A stretch of 64,000 nt of DNA. Source: Labilithrix sp. (GTDB lineage Bacteria > Myxococcota_A > Polyangia > Polyangiales > Polyangiaceae). The notes under the pieces were generated by a model, which had not been told where the DNA came from, searched no databases, and saw nothing but the letters and a program-made list of their open reading frames with translations. The translations under genes were made by a program, and so were the position numbers. Below, in pieces: positions 1-9,269 of the stretch (the stretch's first letter is position 1; each line of letters begins with the position of its first letter). The DNA is taken from positions 1-64,000 of the forward strand of contig JAHBWE010000020.1 of assembly GCA_019637155.1 (NCBI GenBank). The letters are read 5' to 3'.

Positions 1-1536
1 CGCCGGCGCGGCCCGTGACTCGAGGTGGAACACGACGCGCGTCTTCTTGGAGTCGACGGCGATGCGCTTCGGGAGGTGGTCCTTCGACTCGACGCGGATC
101 TTCACCTTCTCGTCGGGGCCGACGAGGAGCGTGCGCGGCTGCTGCTCGCCCTTGTCCGCGGGATCGTCCTCGAGCGTGATGAGCGCGTCGGCGGGCTCGC
201 CGGTGACGACGACGGCGATCTTGTTGCTCGGCGGGTTGGCGGGGAGCTCCACCGCGGGCGCGCTCGGCGTGGGGTCGGTGAGCTCGGTCGCGGTCGTCGC
301 CGCGATCGGCTGCGTCTCTCGCTTCATCGTCGTCACGCCGAGGATGACGCCGACGACGGCGAGGCCGATCGCGCCGCCCGCGAGGCCGACCATGAGGAGC
401 GACCTCTTCGACGAGCGGCCGGTCGAACCGACGCTGGTGGGGTTCTGGAAGTAGTCGGCGGGGACGGCGTAGAGGTCGGAGCGCGACGTGACCTCGCTGA
501 ACGCGTCGGGGACGATGCCGCGCTCGACCTTCTCGAGGTCGACGATCATCTCCTCCATCGTCGCGTAGCGGAGCTCCGGCTTCTTCGAGAGCGCCTTGAC
601 GATGATCGCCTCGAGGCTCGGCGGCACGTCGTACCCGGGCAACGCGACCGCGCGCATCGGCGCCGGCGCCTTGTACATGTGCTGCGTCAGGATCCCCATG
701 AAGTTGTCGGCGTCGAAGGGGACCCGCCCGACCGCCATCTCGTAGAGCATGACGCCGAGCGAATAGATGTCGGTGCGGTGATCGACCGGGACGCCGGCGG
801 CCTGCTCCGGAGACATGTAGTGAGGCGTTCCGAACACGCTCCCCGCGCGCGTCAGCTTCGCCTGCTCGCCCTGGAGCTTCGCGATGCCGAAATCGAGGAC
901 CTTCACGAAGTCCCGGTCCTCGCCGCGCTGGATGAGCATGACGTTGTCGGGCTTGAGGTCGCGGTGGACGACGCCGCGCGAGTGGGCGACGCCGAGGCCG
1001 CGCGCGATCTGCTTCGCGACGTGGACGAGGCGGGCGGCGGGGACGACCTTGCCGTCGCCCGAGATCTTCGACAGCGAGACGCCGTCGAGGAACTCCATCG
1101 CGAAGTACGCGGCGCCGTCGGGGAGGCGGCCGAAGTCGGAGATGTCGACGATGTGGGGGCTGCCGATGGATGACGCAGCGCGTGCCTCGTTGAGGAAGCG
1201 CTCCGTCATCTCGACGTCGGCGGCGAGGTCGCTGCGCAGGATCTTGATCGCGACTCGTTTGTCGATCAGCTTGTGCCGCCCGAGATAGACGAAGCCCATG
1301 CCGCCTTCGCCGAGGAGCGCCTCGATCGCGTAGCGGCCTTCGAGCGTCTTGCCGAGGTACGCGTCGACGCGCGGCTGCGAGGACGGGACGCTGACCGGGC
1401 TGCCGGAGCGCATCGTGACCGGATCGATCGTGAGCTGCGCGTGCGGCTGCGAGACAGCCGGCGACGACAAGACGTCCCTGGTGTCCGGGATCGTCTGTTG
1501 ATGACTGCTCGAGTATCGGTCCCGGGATTCGGACAC
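1..1536 (-). CDS. Ser/Thr protein kinase, single-span, C-terminus cut by window edge
   Basis: Hanks-type kinase phosphorylating Ser/Thr on unknown targets. The GTG start at 1536 follows a GGGG ribosome site by 5 nt and gives about 55 disordered residues before the kinase fold. Visible are the glycine loop GEGGMG (about residue 74), HRDLKPDN (H191, catalytic D193), the DFG of DFGIAK (D215) and FGTPHYMSPEQ in the activation loop. One membrane helix lies at about 379-400, followed by a Thr/Pro linker and a PEGA-like beta domain (about residue 425 on) that runs off the window. The kinase domain should be cytosolic and the PEGA-like part periplasmic. It is divergent from the permease at 1779. Confidence 0.9.
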   Translation of the reverse strand, partial: MSESRDRYSSSHQQTIPDTRDVLSSPAVSQPHAQLTIDPVTMRSGSPVSVPSSQPRVDAYLGKTLEGRYAIEALLGEGGMGFVYLGRHKLIDKRVAIKILRSDLAADVEMTERFLNEARAASSIGSPHIVDISDFGRLPDGAAYFAMEFLDGVSLSKISGDGKVVPAARLVHVAKQIARGLGVAHSRGVVHRDLKPDNVMLIQRGEDRDFVKVLDFGIAKLQGEQAKLTRAGSVFGTPHYMSPEQAAGVPVDHRTDIYSLGVMLYEMAVGRVPFDADNFMGILTQHMYKAPAPMRAVALPGYDVPPSLEAIIVKALSKKPELRYATMEEMIVDLEKVERGIVPDAFSEVTSRSDLYAVPADYFQNPTSVGSTGRSSKRSLLMVGLAGGAIGLAVVGVILGVTTMKRETQPIAATTATELTDPTPSAPAVELPANPPSNKIAVVVTGEPADALITLEDDPADKGEQQPRTLLVGPDEKVKIRVESKDHLPKRIAVDSKKTRVVFHLESRAAPA

Positions 1537-1586
1537 GTCGCCCCAACAAACTACGTGCTCCCGCCCCGTTTCTCAACGTAGCCGTC

Positions 1587-1695
1587 GGGGCCCCGGGGAA
1601 GCGGCCGCGACAGCGGGCGCGAAGCGCCCCGAGCGCGCAGCGCGAGGGCCGTGTCCCCGGGGTGGGGGTGTCGGGGGCGAAGCCCCTGACGTTGG
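1587..1695 (+). repeat. Structured upstream repeat, family 1, copy A
   Basis: This is one of four related copies in the window. It has an outer stem P1 (CCCCGGGGA at 1591-1599 pairing with TCCCCGGGG at 1654-1662), hairpin P2 GGGCGC-GAA-GCGCCC (1615-1629), a short CGCG-CAG-CGCG hairpin, and hairpin P4 GTCGGGGGC-GAA-GCCCCTGAC (1670-1690, one G-T wobble). It also carries GCGGCCGC, shared by all copies. P4 ends 88 bp before the permease start at 1779. Pairing is read directly; an RNA role is inferred. Confidence 0.8.
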
Positions 1696-1778
1696 GAAGG
1701 GAATGGGCTTGTGCCCCATGTGTTTGGGCAACGTGCTAGAGGTGCGGGGCGTCGGCCTCCATCGCACGTCGTCGGACC

Positions 1779-3443
1779 ATGGGCTACCCCATCCAAATCG
1801 CGCTTCGCTACCTCGGCTCGAAGAAGCGGGCCTTCGTCTCGGTCGGGACGCTCTTCGCGATGCTCGGCGTCGCGCTCGGCGTCGCCGCGCTGGCGATCGT
1901 CATGAGCGTCACCGGCGGCTTCCAGGAGCAGTTCCGGGAGAAGGTGCTCGGGGTCAACGCCCACGTCATCGTCCTCAAGTACGCGGTCCACTTCCGCGAC
2001 TACCGCGACGTGATGAAGAAGGTCGAGGCGGTCCCGGGCGTGGTCGCCGTCGCGCCGTTCGTGATCAACCCGATGATGGTGACGCACGGCGAGCGCACCG
2101 CCACCGGCGTCCTCCTGAAGGGCGTCGACCCGGAGCTGATGCCGAAGGTCCTCGACCTCCCGCGTCACATCTCGAAGGGCTCGCTCGCGGGGATGCGCAA
2201 GCCGGGCGCGAAGCCGCCGGCCGCGCCGCACGACGCGTTCACGCCGAAGACCGGGATGTCGTACGACGACGCGGACGCCGGCGCGAGCAGGGAGTCGTTC
2301 CTCGACGTGATCGAGAAGCAGATCCTGGCGGACAACGCGAACGAGATGGCGGCCGACGCGGGCGCGGCCGACATCGGCACGCTCATCGCGACCGGCGCGT
2401 CGAACGAGATCGCGAACGCGCCGAAGACCGCGCGCGAGCCGGCGCCGGCCGACCCGCTCGACGTGATCCTCGGCGGTCATCCGCCCGCCGCTGCTGCTGC
2501 TGCTGATGCACCGGCGCCCGATCTCCACCCCGCCGGCGACGTCGTCCCCTCCGGCGGCTACACGAGCCAGCTCCCGGACGAGGACTTCCTCCCCGAGTCG
2601 GTCGATCCCGATCCCTGCCGGAGCCCCGAGCAGGTGAAGGCGCTGCCGGGCGTCGTCATCGGCAGCTCGCTCGCGCGCCGGCTCGGCGTCGGCCTCGAGG
2701 ACTGCCTCCAGATCACGTCGCCGCAGATCGGCATGACCTACGGCGCGAGCGGCTCGCGGCCGCCGATCGCGAAGCAGTTCCGCGTCATCGCGATCTTCGA
2801 GGCGGGCTTCGATCAGTACGACTCGAAGCTCGTGTACACCGACCTCTACGAGGCGCAGACCTTCTACGAGCAGGGCGACAGCGTCACCGGCGTCGAGGCG
2901 CGGGTCGACGACATCGAGAAGGCCGCCGACATCGCGAAGCAGGTCGACAAGATCCTGTCGAACAGCGTCTACCACACGATGGACTGGCGCGAGCTGAACC
3001 ACGGCCTCTTCACCGCGCTGCTCATCCAGCAGATCGCGATGAGCGTCGTGCTCACGCTCATCATCGTCGTCGCCGCGTTCACCGTCATCGCGACGCTCAT
3101 CATGGTCGTGCTCGACAAGAAGAAGGAGATCGCGCTGCTGAAGGCGATCGGGGCGAGCGACGACGCGATCCTCCGCGTCTTCGTCTACCAGGGCGGCATC
3201 ATCGGGCTCGTCGGGACCGGCATCGGGCTCGTCCTCGGCTACGTGTCCTGCAAGCTCCTCAACGCGTACGGGTTCCCGCTCGATCCGAAGGTCTACTTCA
3301 TCTCGAAGCTGCCCGTGAACGTGCGCCCGACCGAGTTCATCATCACGGGCATCGTCGCGATCCTGATCTGCCTCGTCGCGACCATCTTCCCCGCGTTCTA
3401 CGCGGCGCGGTTGCGACCATCGGACGGGCTACGCTCCGAGTAG
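1779..3443 (+). CDS. LolC/LolE-type ABC transporter permease (lipoprotein release family)
   Basis: Inner-membrane permease of the LolCDE/MacB-FtsX superfamily, which extracts lipoproteins from the inner membrane for the outer membrane. The order is one N-terminal helix (about 22-48), a large periplasmic domain, then three C-terminal helices (about 417-446, 470-492, 520-540) with the FtsX-type stretch KKKEIALLKAIGAS. At 554 residues it is about 150 longer than usual LolC/E. The extra Ala/Pro/Asp-rich block spans about 138-285 and includes a (GCT)5 run. No LolD ATPase gene is in the window. Structured repeat copy A lies upstream. LolC versus LolE cannot be decided. Confidence 0.87.
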   Translation: MGYPIQIALRYLGSKKRAFVSVGTLFAMLGVALGVAALAIVMSVTGGFQEQFREKVLGVNAHVIVLKYAVHFRDYRDVMKKVEAVPGVVAVAPFVINPMMVTHGERTATGVLLKGVDPELMPKVLDLPRHISKGSLAGMRKPGAKPPAAPHDAFTPKTGMSYDDADAGASRESFLDVIEKQILADNANEMAADAGAADIGTLIATGASNEIANAPKTAREPAPADPLDVILGGHPPAAAAAADAPAPDLHPAGDVVPSGGYTSQLPDEDFLPESVDPDPCRSPEQVKALPGVVIGSSLARRLGVGLEDCLQITSPQIGMTYGASGSRPPIAKQFRVIAIFEAGFDQYDSKLVYTDLYEAQTFYEQGDSVTGVEARVDDIEKAADIAKQVDKILSNSVYHTMDWRELNHGLFTALLIQQIAMSVVLTLIIVVAAFTVIATLIMVVLDKKKEIALLKAIGASDDAILRVFVYQGGIIGLVGTGIGLVLGYVSCKLLNAYGFPLDPKVYFISKLPVNVRPTEFIITGIVAILICLVATIFPAFYAARLRPSDGLRSE

Positions 3444-3467
3444 CTCTGTGATACGTTCGCCCGGCAC

Positions 3468-6185
3468 ATGCGCTGGGTCGTGGAAGTCTCGTCGAACGAA
3501 AAGACGGACCTTCAGAAATACGTCGTCGAAGCGGAGTCGTGGCAACGCGCCCTCCAGGCCGCGCGTGCTCAGCGCGGCGAGCAGGGACCGATGAGCGGCT
3601 TCTCGATCGAGCTCCTCGACGAGGGCTACCGCGCGGTCGATCCGGTCGCGCGGAACCGCTTCACGGTGAAGCGCGCGCCCGACGACATGCCGGTCACGGT
3701 CGACGCGAAGGCGGCCCCCGCCGCGTCGGCGAAGAGCATCCCGCCGAAGGCGCCCAGCACGACGAAGTCGATCCCGCCGCGTCCCGGCCTCCCGAGCGCC
3801 GCCGCGAAGAAGGAAGAGAAGAAAGAAGAGAAGAAGAAGCGCAAGTCCGAGAAGATGAAGGCGGCCCCGGCCGCGAAGAAGGACGCCAAGCCTTCGGTCA
3901 AACCGCCCAAGCCGGATCCGAAAGCAGAGGCGAAGCCGGACGCGGCCGCGACGCCGTCGGCCCCGCCACCCGCCGCGGCCGCGACGCCGTCGGCGGCACC
4001 GCCCGCGGTCGCGAAGCCGTCGGTCGCCGCGGGCGCGGCCGCGAAGCCGTCGGTCGCCCCGCCCGCGGTCGCGACCGCGAAGCCGTCGGCGGCGCCGCCC
4101 GCGCCGGTCATCGAGCCCGAGCCGATCGAGCCGGACGAGGTCGAGGAGGAGGCTCCGAAGACCGAGGCCGAGCCCGCGCCGCGGCCGCCGCTCGACTCGA
4201 TCCCGCCGGCGCCGCTCCTCCCGATCGGCGCCTTCATCCCGGGCCTGCCGTCGGTGAAGCTGATCTCGTCGCGCGAGCAGGACCCGAGCGACGCGTCGCC
4301 ACTCACGTACCGCGAATATTCGTTTTTCGTGAAAGAGGGGACGTCCGAGGAAGTCGGCGAGAAGATCCTCCGCGGGCAGCTCAAGATCGTCCAGGCCCAC
4401 CTCGAGAAGCTGAAGCAGGGCAAGCTCGTGAACCTCGCGGTCTTCGACGTCGAGTTCACGGGCAAGCCGCCCGGACCGCCGATCGCGACGCTCGCGTGGA
4501 AGGACTGGAAGGGCGACCCCGTCGTCGCGTTCCCGCGCAAGACCGGTCAGGCGCCGAAGGCGGTGAAGCCGCCGACCGCGAGCCCGAGCGGCGCGGTCTC
4601 GATCGTTCAGCCGCCGCCGTCGATGCCGCCCGCGCAACCGGCGCCTGCCCCCGCTGCTCCCGCCGTGCAGATGCCGCCGAGCTACTCGCAGCCGCCGCCC
4701 GCGGGCACGGTGCAGCCGCCGGCGGGCACGGTGCAGATGCCTCCGGGGTACTCGCAGCCGCCGCCGCCCGCGGGCACGGTGCAGATGCAGCCGCCGGTTC
4801 AGATGCCGCCCGGGTACTCGCAGCCGCCGCCAGCCGTGCCGGCGCCGCCGCCGAGCGAGCGCTCGATGCCGCGTCAGCCGGGCGCGATCGCGGCGATGAT
4901 CGGCGCCGCGAAGGGCGGCACGGAGCGACGCATTCCCGTCGCCGCGCCCTCGGAGCCCTCGACGCTCGCGAGCGCGCCCCCGGCGCAGTCCGCCGCGCCC
5001 GAGCCCGCGACGATCGCGAACGCGCCTCCGCCGACCCCCGCAGCAGCGACCCCGTACGCGGCGACGCCGAGCGCGCCACCTCCGGCGAACCCGTTCGCGG
5101 CATCGCCCAGCGCAGCGCCCCCCGGAGCCGCGAACCCATTCGCCGCCGCGCCGAGCGCAGCGCCCCCCGGAGCCGCGAACCCATTCGCCGCATCGCCGAG
5201 CGCCGCGCCTCCCGGAGCCGCGAACCCATTCGCCGCGTCGCCGAGCGCGCCGCCCCCCGCGAACCCGTTCGCAGCGGCGGGCGGCGCGACTCCCGGAGCC
5301 GCGAACCCGTTCGCGGCTCCGGCGAATCCGTTCGCGACGACGCCGAGCGCGCCGCCGCCGAACCAGCCGTTCTCACAGACGGCGCCGCTGATGCCGCCGA
5401 TGCAGGCGCCGTTTCAGCCGGCCTCGGTGCCGCCGCCCGCGGCGCATCCGTCGGTCCCACCGCCCGCGGCCGCGCAGTCCTTCCCGCCTCCCGCGAACCC
5501 GGCGTCGTTCCCGCCGCCCGCCGGCTCGGTGCCGCCGCCCGCCTACGCCGGCGCGCCGCCCGTCGTGATGAACCAGAGCCATCCGCCGCCGCGGCGCTCG
5601 TCGCATCCGCCGGACGGCGTCGTCCGCACGCCGTCGGGCCGCTTCGTCCGCGGTCGCATCACCGGCGACGAGCTCATCACGCAGCTCTTCGAGTCGATGC
5701 ATGATCTCCACTTCCTGCGCGACGCGCTCGACGGCGGTCAGTTCTGCCTCGCGCTCGCGACGGAGATGCTCCCGGCGAAGCTCGCGCTCATCCACTTCTT
5801 CGACATCGAGAAGCGCGAGTGGATCGTCGCGTGCGCGCGCGGCAAGGACGCGAACAAGCTCCTCACGCTCCGGACGCCGGAGAACGACGACCTCCTCCTC
5901 GCGTCGATCCGCCACCGCCGCGCGATCGTCACCGCGAACGGCCAGCACGCCGCGGGCGCGCGCTACCAGGCGATCGGCGGCGCGAAGAGCATGATCATCG
6001 CGCCGATCATGCAGGCCGGCCGCGCGCTCGGCGCGCTCGAGGTCGTCAACCCCGCCGACGGCATGCCGTTCAACGAGGACGAGGGCAACGCGATCACGTA
6101 CATCGCGGAGCAATACGCCGAGTACCTCGGCTCCCGCGGCATCATCGTCCAGCCCGACCGCATCCAGGCCGCGTTCCGCGGCTGA
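3468..6185 (+). CDS. Proline/alanine-rich protein with C-terminal GAF domain
   Basis: A 905-residue protein of unknown role. An N-terminal module (1-75) resembles a small alpha/beta domain. A Lys/Pro/Ala linker follows, then a second folded segment (about 264-358), a long Pro/Ala/Gln-rich region, and a GAF domain (about 730-895), a fold that usually binds small ligands or mediates dimerisation. The linker holds QMPPGYSQPPP repeats and five or six near-identical 45-bp units (5087-5345) encoding ANPFAA..SAAPPG. It lacks a signal peptide and membrane helices, so it is probably cytosolic. It starts 24 bp after the permease and is followed 25 bp later by a histidine kinase, suggesting a signalling role. 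Confidence 0.75.
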   Translation: MRWVVEVSSNEKTDLQKYVVEAESWQRALQAARAQRGEQGPMSGFSIELLDEGYRAVDPVARNRFTVKRAPDDMPVTVDAKAAPAASAKSIPPKAPSTTKSIPPRPGLPSAAAKKEEKKEEKKKRKSEKMKAAPAAKKDAKPSVKPPKPDPKAEAKPDAAATPSAPPPAAAATPSAAPPAVAKPSVAAGAAAKPSVAPPAVATAKPSAAPPAPVIEPEPIEPDEVEEEAPKTEAEPAPRPPLDSIPPAPLLPIGAFIPGLPSVKLISSREQDPSDASPLTYREYSFFVKEGTSEEVGEKILRGQLKIVQAHLEKLKQGKLVNLAVFDVEFTGKPPGPPIATLAWKDWKGDPVVAFPRKTGQAPKAVKPPTASPSGAVSIVQPPPSMPPAQPAPAPAAPAVQMPPSYSQPPPAGTVQPPAGTVQMPPGYSQPPPPAGTVQMQPPVQMPPGYSQPPPAVPAPPPSERSMPRQPGAIAAMIGAAKGGTERRIPVAAPSEPSTLASAPPAQSAAPEPATIANAPPPTPAAATPYAATPSAPPPANPFAASPSAAPPGAANPFAAAPSAAPPGAANPFAASPSAAPPGAANPFAASPSAPPPANPFAAAGGATPGAANPFAAPANPFATTPSAPPPNQPFSQTAPLMPPMQAPFQPASVPPPAAHPSVPPPAAAQSFPPPANPASFPPPAGSVPPPAYAGAPPVVMNQSHPPPRRSSHPPDGVVRTPSGRFVRGRITGDELITQLFESMHDLHFLRDALDGGQFCLALATEMLPAKLALIHFFDIEKREWIVACARGKDANKLLTLRTPENDDLLLASIRHRRAIVTANGQHAAGARYQAIGGAKSMIIAPIMQAGRALGALEVVNPADGMPFNEDEGNAITYIAEQYAEYLGSRGIIVQPDRIQAAFRG

Positions 6186-6210
6186 CCCCACACCCTGCTA
6201 AGCTCGCGGC

Positions 6211-7863
6211 GTGTCGCGCTGGCGCGAACGGCTCAAGGTGTTCATCCTCCTGCCCGCGGTCGTCGCGGCGGTCGGGGTGCTCGCGTACTTCACGTTCCGC
6301 ACCACGCTCCAGGTCGACACCCTCCGCCAGCAGTCGGTCCTCGAGGCCACGCTCGGCCTCGCGACGGAGAAGGCGAACCGCCTCGACCGCCAGATCGTCG
6401 ATCAGGACAACGTCGTCGTCGCGATCGCCGATCCGGCCCGGCTCGAGGAGCTCGCGGAGCGCTGGCTGCCGACCGCGCGGCGCGAGACGCCGAGCGTCCG
6501 CGCCATCATCGTCCTCGACGAGAGCCGCACCGTGCTCGCGTTCGCTTCGCGCGCGACGAGCGCCTTCGCGGACGAAGAAGCGTTCCGCCGCCTCCTCACC
6601 GAGCGCATCGTCGGCGACATGGACCTCGCGACGCCGCCGCTCGATCAGCTGCGGCACCGTCACGCGACCTACATCGGACAGAGCTGGCTCCTCTCCTACT
6701 GGCAGCGCGTGCACGCGGGCCGGCGCTACCTCGTCGTCGCGTGGCACGACATCGGGCGTATCGTCCGCGAGACGATGCCGACCCTCGCGAGCGATCCTCC
6801 GAGCGCGGCCCACGAGCCGGTGCCGGTCGCGCACACGTCGGCCGCGAGCCGCGTCAACGTGGTCGACGAGGAGGGCCGCATCATCTTCGGCCCGCCCCTC
6901 CGCACGAGCGAGTTCACCGTCGGCGTGCGCTTCCCGACCACGCTCTACAACTGGCGCGTGCAGGTCTCGCCGCAAGCGAGCGAGGAGATCGCGTCGCGCG
7001 TCGAGAACCGGCGCCTCCTCGAGATCACGATGGTCTCGCTCTCCGCGATCGTCATCGTCGTCGGCGCGATCGCGATCGTGCTCGTGTCGGAGAAGGAGCG
7101 CCGCATCTCGGCGCTGAAGAGCGAGTTCGTCGCGAACGTCAGCCACGAGCTCAAGACGCCGCTCGCCCTCGTCCGCATGTTCGCGGAGATGCTCCAGTCG
7201 GGCCGCGTCGCGAGCGACGCCAAGCGACAGGAGTACCTCGACATCATCGTGCGCGAGAGCGAGCGCCTCACCGCCCTCATCGAGAACGTCCTCGACTTCG
7301 CGAAGCTCGAGCGCGGGCGCGGGAGCTACGAGCTCGCGGAGGGCGACGTCGGCGACGCGGTGATGCGCGCCGCGAACGTCTACCGCTACCGCGCCGAGCA
7401 GGGCGGAGTGAACCTCGTCGTCGACGTCGAGCCCGGCCTCCCGCGCGCGGAGATCGACGAGCGCGCGATCCAGCTCGCGGTCACGAACCTCGTCGACAAC
7501 GCGCTCAAGTACGCGCCCGGCGGCGAGGAGATCAAGGTGCGCGTCCGCACCGAGGACGACGCGGTCCGGGTCGACGTGATCGATCGCGGGCCCGGCGTCC
7601 CGGCCGAAGACCGCCAGCGGATCTTCGATCGCTTCGTGCGCCTCGGACAGCGCGCGCAGAAGGCGGGCGAGGCGCCGGTCCGCGGCAGCGGCATCGGGCT
7701 CGCGCTGGTGAAGCACATCGCGGAGAGCCACGGCGGACGCGCGTGGGTCGAGAGCGGCGGAGAGCGCGGCTCGGTCTTCAGCTTCTCCATTCCGATGAGC
7801 CCGTCCCGACGCGAAAACGCCCGAGCTCACGGGTTGACGGGGTTCGGCGAGAAGATATCGTGA
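6211..7863 (+). CDS. Transmembrane sensor histidine kinase
   Basis: A 550-residue kinase starting at GTG. Helix 1 (about 9-29) and helix 2 (about 270-292) bracket a periplasmic sensor region of about 240 residues that matches no named domain by eye. The cytosolic part has the H-box VSHELKTPL (phospho-acceptor H312), N-box NLVDNALKYA, G1 DRGPGVP, F-box IFDRFVRLG and G2 GSGIGLALVKH. All catalytic elements are present, so it should autophosphorylate and pass phosphate to a response regulator. No regulator gene is adjacent, so the partner is elsewhere. Its start is 25 bp after the GAF protein, probably the same transcript. Confidence 0.93.
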   Translation: MSRWRERLKVFILLPAVVAAVGVLAYFTFRTTLQVDTLRQQSVLEATLGLATEKANRLDRQIVDQDNVVVAIADPARLEELAERWLPTARRETPSVRAIIVLDESRTVLAFASRATSAFADEEAFRRLLTERIVGDMDLATPPLDQLRHRHATYIGQSWLLSYWQRVHAGRRYLVVAWHDIGRIVRETMPTLASDPPSAAHEPVPVAHTSAASRVNVVDEEGRIIFGPPLRTSEFTVGVRFPTTLYNWRVQVSPQASEEIASRVENRRLLEITMVSLSAIVIVVGAIAIVLVSEKERRISALKSEFVANVSHELKTPLALVRMFAEMLQSGRVASDAKRQEYLDIIVRESERLTALIENVLDFAKLERGRGSYELAEGDVGDAVMRAANVYRYRAEQGGVNLVVDVEPGLPRAEIDERAIQLAVTNLVDNALKYAPGGEEIKVRVRTEDDAVRVDVIDRGPGVPAEDRQRIFDRFVRLGQRAQKAGEAPVRGSGIGLALVKHIAESHGGRAWVESGGERGSVFSFSIPMSPSRRENARAHGLTGFGEKIS

Positions 7864-7946
7864 TCTTGGCCCGATTCGGGCCTATGGTGCGCGCGCGCCC
7901 ATCGCGCAAGAAGTACGTCTTCGGAGAGATCATTCAAGGTTTTCGC

Positions 7947-8858
7947 ATGCCGATCGGTAACGAGGAAGCAAAGCTATTCGTCGCAGGGCTCCCGGACAGC
8001 GTGTCCGAAGACGTCCTCAAGGAAATTTTCGAGGGGACCGGGGGGAAGGTCGTAAGCGTCAGCCTGCCGAAGGACCGGATGACCGGTCGTCCGCGCGGGT
8101 TCGGGTTCGTGACGATGTCTTCGCCCGAAGAGGCCGAGTCGGCGCGCACCGCGCTCGACGGCTCGCTGCAGAGCGGCCGCTCCATCTCCGTGCGTCCGTT
8201 CCAGGCCGAGCCGCCGCGCAAGGGCGACAACGGTCCGATGTCGAGCGGCCCGCGCTCGCAGGGCCCGCGCTCGCAGAGCGGCGGAAGCCAGCAGGCCCCC
8301 GATCGCACCCTCTACGTCGGCAACCTCCCGTACGACTGCTCGCAGCCCGAGGTCGAGGCGCTCATCAACGGCGTGGTCGGCGAGGGCCAGGTCGTGCGCG
8401 TGCACCTCCCGATGGACGCCGACGGCCGCAAGCGCGGCTTCGGCTTCGTGACGATGGCGAGCTCCGACGCGGCGAAGAACGCGGCCGAGCAGCTGAAGCA
8501 GGCGGACCTCCGCGGTCGCCGCCTCATCGTGAACATCGCGCACCCGAAGGGCGATCGCCCCCCGCGCTCCGAGAACTTCGGCGGCGGCGGTGGCTTCGGC
8601 GGCGGTGGTGGCGGCTTCGGCGGCGGCGGCTTCGGCGGCGGCGGCGGTGGTGGCGGCGGCGGACCGAGCAACCCGAACTTCGGCCCGAACGCGCTCCCGG
8701 CCTCGCGCCGCACGTTCGACAGCGATCGCCGCCGCAAGGACGGCGGCGGCGGTGACGGCGGCAAGAAGGGCCGCGGCGGCGGCGGTCGCGGCGGCCGCGG
8801 CGGCGACGACGGCGGCGACTTCGACTGGCGCAAAGCCAACGACCGCGACGACGAGTAG
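7947..8858 (+). CDS. RNA-binding protein with two RRM domains and Gly-rich tail
   Basis: A 303-residue protein with two complete RRMs. RRM1 (about 8-86) has RNP2 LFVAGL (10-15) and RNP1 RGFGFVTM (50-57). RRM2 (about 120-200) has RNP2 LYVGNL (122-127) and RNP1 RGFGFVTM again. A Ser/Arg/Gly linker joins them, and a Gly-rich then Arg/Gly tail ends the protein, as in eukaryotic hnRNP-like glycine-rich proteins. The ATG at 7947 is preferred because AAGG lies 7 nt upstream and the first RRM begins at once; an in-frame ATG at 7884 is possible. RNA binding is secure from the motifs. An RNA-chaperone or cold-response role is only analogy. Confidence 0.9.
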   Translation: MPIGNEEAKLFVAGLPDSVSEDVLKEIFEGTGGKVVSVSLPKDRMTGRPRGFGFVTMSSPEEAESARTALDGSLQSGRSISVRPFQAEPPRKGDNGPMSSGPRSQGPRSQSGGSQQAPDRTLYVGNLPYDCSQPEVEALINGVVGEGQVVRVHLPMDADGRKRGFGFVTMASSDAAKNAAEQLKQADLRGRRLIVNIAHPKGDRPPRSENFGGGGGFGGGGGGFGGGGFGGGGGGGGGGPSNPNFGPNALPASRRTFDSDRRRKDGGGGDGGKKGRGGGGRGGRGGDDGGDFDWRKANDRDDE

Positions 8859-8865
8859 GGTTTCT

Positions 8866-8954
8866 TGTTCGAGAGGGCTCTGCCCTCTCGAGCTCTCCCG
8901 CCGGGGGTTTCTTCGCGCGCGCGGGGCGCGCGCTTCGACGCCCCCGGACCCCCC
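8866..8954 (+). repeat. Hairpin repeat family 2, copy a (3' end of RRM gene)
   Basis: It begins 8 nt after the RRM gene stop. It contains hairpin CGAGAGGGC-TCT-GCCCTCTCG (8870-8890) and a second nested stem with CCGGGGG pairing CCCCCGG around a GCGCGCGC/GCGCGCGC inner stem. It is about 90% identical, in opposite orientation, to the copy at 9348-9434. Its position after a stop codon suggests a terminator or mRNA-end stabiliser, although there is no T run. Confidence 0.7.
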
Positions 8955-9063
8955 CCGAGAAGAGAGAGAGCCTCGCGGCTTTGTCGGCTTTGTCGGCGGG
9001 CGGCTTGGCTTGACGGTGGGGGTGGTGCGCGACTAAGGTGCCGCTCCCCCGAAGGATCCGACC

Positions 9064-9225
9064 ATGCGTGACATCATCAAGATGAGCTGCGAGAACTGTA
9101 ACCGCGCCAACTACGTGACGACGAAGAACAAGCGCACGATGGCGGAGAAGTTCAACATCAAGAAGTTCTGCTCCTCGTGCCGGAAGCACTTCCCGCACAA
9201 GGAAGGCAAAATCTCCAAGGGCTGA
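9064..9225 (+). CDS. rpmG: 50S ribosomal protein L33
   Basis: A 53-residue zinc-ribbon ribosomal protein, a component of the large subunit near the E site. The protein begins MRDIIKMSCENC and has two CxxC pairs (C9/C12 and C36/C39), so it is the zinc-binding form. Lysine and arginine are abundant, and NKRTMAEKF and KKFC match the L33 core. The length is normal for the family. It stands alone rather than beside secE or rpmB and is flanked by an inverted pair of family 2 repeats about 110-125 bp away on each side. Confidence 0.95.
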   Translation: MRDIIKMSCENCNRANYVTTKNKRTMAEKFNIKKFCSSCRKHFPHKEGKISKG

Positions 9226-9269
9226 TCCCAGCCGAGCGCAGGCCACTCTCGCAACCCGGGAAACGACGA

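Noticed and set aside
3539..5704. Second long plus-strand frame inside the GAF protein gene
   Set aside because: Arg/Gly/Ala-rich shadow of the real frame, which contains the GAF domain.
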